Below, one piece after another: positions 61,501 to 64,000 of a stretch of DNA of 64,000 nucleotides (within the stretch, counting starts at the first letter, position 1; each line of letters starts with the position of its first letter). The notes under the pieces were generated by a model that saw only the letters and a program-made list of their open reading frames with translations, did no database searches and had not been told where the DNA came from. Source of the DNA: Casuarius casuarius (taxonomy: Eukaryota; Chordata; Aves; Casuariiformes; Casuariidae); NCBI GenBank assembly GCA_003342895.1, contig PTFA01000092.1, forward strand, positions 2,042,560-2,106,559, given 5' to 3'. The translations under genes were made by a program, and so were the position numbers.

Positions 61501-64000
61501 GCAAGACACAGAAATGAGAAAGAAAACAGCATCCAAGAAGAGCAGCTGAGTAACTGAAATCTTTAGTTCATAGAAAGTTATGGGAACGCAGAAGATAACA
61601 GGACTTGTTGTCCTGTGGCTGTGAGCAACAGAACATGAACCCCATGCTTCACAGTGGGCTAAAAGGTAACCTTCTAAAATGAGCATGAATGCCAAGATTT
61701 TCAATACTCTTTCTTAGAAGAAGCTATAGGCACTGAAATAATAAAAAAAAAAAAGCTGAAAAGACACGCCTGCAAGAATCTCAGATTGCAAATATGCAGT
61801 ATTTGTAGAGAGACAAATGACATGCAAACATAAAAGGAGAATTTCAGGTAATTTTTGAAAGTGCATAGTGAAAATAATAATAAAAAACTCTAACCTGAGT
61901 ATTGCATAAAAACATTAACAGCTTCTGGAATAAAGAATACCATCTAGACTGAAGGGAGAAGAATTGGAATTAGTGTAATAAAAACAGAAGTAGGAACTAG
62001 TCTTGGAAACTGATGCAAGCCGTTGGCCAGTTGTAGAGGCGTGAACAGACCAGATTTGCAGTTTCTTTTCCTATTCCTTCTCATCCCCCTCAAAGATTTT
62101 TCAGGCACCGCCAGATAGAGGTGGCTACACATTCGGCACTGAAGGAAGAGTTGCTCTCTAAAGATGCAGAACAATATTCCAAGGCCACACGTCTCAGGGA
62201 CAACATCCTCCACTGTAAGGCAAAGTTTGAAAACTCCATTCACTGGAGTGAAAAACAGTCATTGCATTTATTGTTGTCTCAATCCAGGAGGAATTACTTA
62301 AAAAAAAAAAGAAGAAAAGAGAGAAAAGAATAATCTGAAAGTTCTAGAAGCATTTGCCAAAGTTCAAAACTCATAAACGAAACCAAAAATCCAGTAACGA
62401 ACAAAAAAAAATTGACAGTGTGCTTTCAAAGAAGTAACAGAAACCACTCCTGAGTAAGTCCCTGTCTGTCCCTTAAGTCTTATTGGCCTAAAATACTGGT
62501 GACCTTTCACAGATCTACGTGAACAAATAAGGCCTGAAGTAAACTCCATGAAGGTGCAGAGACATTCATGGCCATGTCCATCTGCTGTATTTAAACCTTG
62601 CTTTTGTTTGCGAAATACAGCACGTGTGTTTTCATGGGAAGTCATGAGTGCTTGGAATACTGCGCTAAGAAAAAAAAAAATAATTAAATGGAAACTTTTT
62701 TTAAATCCCATTTTGTAAGGGGATTTTATGTTTATAAAATGCTTTGAAGTTCAGTATTAAACTCGTTCAAGTGTATTAATTAGAACACTTTATCTGCCTA
62801 TTTATAGTCTGAGAACACAAACAAGTCACTGAAGTGAAACTCATGTGAAACTCATTAGTTTCCCTTTCCCAAAAATGGGAGGAGTTAAGTTGACATCATT
62901 TTAAGGCACCAGAGACAAGTGTTCACATTTTACAGCACTACCGCGTTCATTACAACTGCACATGTAACGTTTTTGAAACGTCGACAGCTCCTTTCTGCCT
63001 GCAGGGCTGTTCTGTAATTCGCCCCCCTAGAAAAATGTGTCTGGAAGAAGCGGAAAATGACGGTCCGTTTTCAAAAGCGAACAAATTTTACGTGGTGCTT
63101 TTTAACCGATGGCATGAAAGACCGTATGAAAGCACACCATACGAAGACGTGCATAGTGTAAAAAAATATAAATAAATAAATACAGGGAGCTGCAGAAGAA
63201 TATCAATAAATGGCTCATAAAGTCAGAAACAGGATCTGTCAGAAATGCAGGAGACGGGCGGCTGCCACAGACAGGACCTGTGTTTATGGGATAAAGCACC
63301 TGATTACAGGGAATGGTGGGACGAACACCGGGAGCACGCGGCAGCCCGACGACACCGGACCGGACCGCGCGGTCCCGACCCCTCTGCCCCCGGCCCCCCC
63401 CCGCCCCCAGGCCCATCTCCCGCGGCCCTGCGCGGTCTCTTCCCCCCGAGACCTGCAGCTGCCCCCGGCAAGGCCAAGCAACGTCCCGCCAGCGAGCGCA
63501 GCGGCGAAACCCGACTTCCCCTCAGCGTTTTAAGCCGCTCCGGTTCCTGACTGGAAATTAGGATATTCACGGAAAAGGCCCCAAAACACAGGCAGTATAA
63601 CGAAGTAAACGGCCTAGAGGGGTACCACGTATCGGCGCGAGGGGAAGGAAATAAAAAAAAGTATCTGTGAAGCCCCCGGGGCTACGGTGCCTCCCGGGGC
63701 AGCAGCCAGGACACGGAGCGCCCCAGGAGCCGCCTCTGGAGAGCGGGGCGGGGAGACGCTGCGGGCCCCGAGCCGGAGGGGAGGGCGGGGGGGGCCCGTC
63801 CCGCGGCCCCGCCGCCGCCCGCACCCACCTGGGCGCCGCCGGCCTGCCGGCAGCTCCACCACCCGCTCGGCGCCGGGTCCTGCGGCTCGGCCCGGGCCGC
63901 CGCCGCCGCCTCGCCGCCGCCTTCCTCCTCCTCCTCCTCCTGCTGCTCCTCGTCCTCGTCGTCGTCGTCGTCGTCCTCCCAGGTGGAGTCGTAGCGCCAC
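54123..64000 (-). CDS. OGFR: OGFR, opioid growth factor receptor, seven exons, 5' end cut by window
   Basis: Exons 63829-64000 (partial), 58434-58496, 58058-58142, 57633-57711, 57061-57127, 56636-56784 and 54123-55503 give 664 in-frame codons and a TGA. The first visible residues (YDSTWED, then an Asp/Glu run) match the acidic N-terminus of OGFR. Exons 2-7 encode the conserved OGFr_N domain: NWNAAKDLQRYRHHYP, NLSFYKNEICFLPRG, NYEVLEENHSYIQW, LFPLREHGMNWHAKPLT, SHNNLRITRILKCLGEMG and SALDYFLFTIR. The last exon adds a long acidic tail with two basic nuclear-localisation clusters, SKKRKLD (near 54894-54917) and VKRRKVDKR (54660-54686). In mammals OGFR binds met-enkephalin at the nuclear envelope and restrains cell proliferation. 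The proline-rich C-terminal repeats of human OGFR are absent. The start codon lies right of the window. Confidence 0.97.
55780..55960. repeat. interspersed repeat relic, sauropsid type
   Basis: The words attgggtcagacacataag, cccaatatcctgtccctgat and gatgcttcccgtgatacttc closely follow a dispersed element I know from turtle, crocodilian and bird genomes (phrase: grouped as ggtcagac...cccagtatcctgtc). It is probably a retroposon 3' end of CR1 type, but the class is not certain from memory. It lies in OGFR intron 6. Confidence 0.5.
56636..56784 (-). CDS. OGFR: OGFR exon 6
   Basis: 149 bases, AFKKSSEVMQRFERAYQLML, then FYGITLTNRKTGELK and NWSERFQNLN, ending in a split Trp codon. Donor CTG|gtgagt. 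Confidence 0.96.
57061..57127 (-). CDS. OGFR: OGFR exon 5
   Basis: 67 bases, LFPLREHGMNWHAKPLTRQE then IE. It is among the best conserved OGFR segments. Acceptor tctcttcag, donor GAG|gtattt. Confidence 0.96.
57633..57711 (-). CDS. OGFR: OGFR exon 4
   Basis: 79 bases, LHIETLLESWWDNYEVLEE then NHSYIQ, with Gly and Trp codons split at the ends (phases 1 and 2). Acceptor tctctag, donor gtaaac. Confidence 0.95.
57850..57862. repeat. G13 homopolymer
   Basis: Thirteen consecutive G in OGFR intron 3; length is prone to sequencing error. Confidence 0.85.
58058..58142 (-). CDS. OGFR: OGFR exon 3
   Basis: 85 bases, GLVEPENDEEEEMW then NLSFYKNEICFLPR, ending in phase 1. Acceptor atctccag, donor gtgagt. 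The acidic PENDEEEE loop replaces a shorter human segment. Confidence 0.95.
58434..58496 (-). CDS. OGFR: OGFR exon 2
   Basis: 63 bases, FLGRRNWNAAKDLQRYRHHY plus Pro. The acceptor cttttctctag gives phase 0, matching exon 1; the later TTAG/CAG would break the phase. Donor CCG|gtatgc. Confidence 0.92.
60611..60660. repeat. tandem duplication, two 25-base copies
   Basis: GAAATTCACACAGACATAAA and GAAATTTCACACAAACATAA begin two abutting copies that differ at a few bases. In OGFR intron 1. Confidence 0.8.
62834..62855. repeat. perfect 11-base tandem duplication
   Basis: GTGAAACTCAT occurs twice in a row in OGFR intron 1. Confidence 0.85.
63329..64000. promoter_or_regulatory. OGFR: CpG island at OGFR 5' end
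   Basis: The GC content and CpG density jump sharply from about 63330 to the window edge, covering OGFR exon 1 and the start of intron 1. Such islands mark broadly expressed promoters; the transcription start itself is beyond the window. Confidence 0.8.
63829..64000 (-). CDS. OGFR: OGFR exon 1, partial
   Basis: 57 full codons in the frame starting at 63999: WRYDSTWE, six Asp, then Glu/Gln-rich, Ala-rich, and ending CRQAGGAQ at the donor CAG|gtgggt. The DSTWE motif matches human OGFR near its N-terminus, so only a few residues are missing. GAC and GAG triplet runs make it a slippage-prone coding repeat. Confidence 0.85.

Larger units (their letters stand above)
58497..63828. other. OGFR: OGFR intron 1 (5.3 kb)
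   Basis: No exon found; the phase-0 junction between exons 1 and 2 needs none. It contains a tandem 25-base duplication (60611-60660), a possible MIR-like relic (60495-60580) and the 3' flank of the CpG island. Confidence 0.5.

Noticed and set aside
63614..64000. Arg/Gly-rich 128-codon minus-strand frame at the right edge
   Set aside because: It is the wrong frame over OGFR exon 1; the frame one base on reads YDSTWE plus the acidic run known from OGFR and ends at a good donor in the right phase.

Overview
This window is vertebrate nuclear DNA carrying three genes in the order TCFL5 (+, 3' part only), COL9A3 (-, complete) and OGFR (-, cut at the right edge). All three were recognised from their translated exons, with consensus GT-AG splice sites and consistent reading phase. 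The same three genes are neighbours, with the same relative orientation, on human chromosome 20q13.33, so this is a conserved syntenic block read in the opposite direction. The proteins are clearly diverged from mammalian ones. Several decayed interspersed repeats resemble families I know from turtles, crocodilians and birds (notably 55780-55960 and 18172-18240). The source is therefore most likely a sauropsid (bird, crocodilian or turtle); I cannot fix the species. Two single N bases (906, 12453) show this is a draft assembly.

Region by region: 1-4039 holds the last five coding exons of TCFL5, a basic helix-loop-helix transcription factor. 4040-5920 holds the tail-to-tail 3' untranslated regions of TCFL5 and COL9A3. 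5921-49255 is COL9A3, the alpha-3 chain of type IX collagen. All 32 coding exons could be placed and sum to 675 codons plus a stop, matching the human exon pattern one for one. 49256-54122 is the COL9A3 5' region and the OGFR 3' flank. 54123-64000 holds seven coding exons of OGFR (opioid growth factor receptor); its start codon and promoter lie beyond the right edge, and the last ~670 bases are a CpG island.

The genes are unrelated in function: a germline-type bHLH regulator, a cartilage matrix collagen and a nuclear-envelope-associated receptor. No operon-like logic applies. Points of most interest are a perfect inverted SOX9-type dimer site in COL9A3 intron 1, a frame-shifted TCFL5 C-terminus in which the ancestral ending survives out of frame, a Gly-to-Ala break in the collagen triple helix, and an OGFR tail without the proline-rich repeats of mammals. 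I saw no novel mobile system, no CRISPR array, no intact transposon and no retroviral gene.
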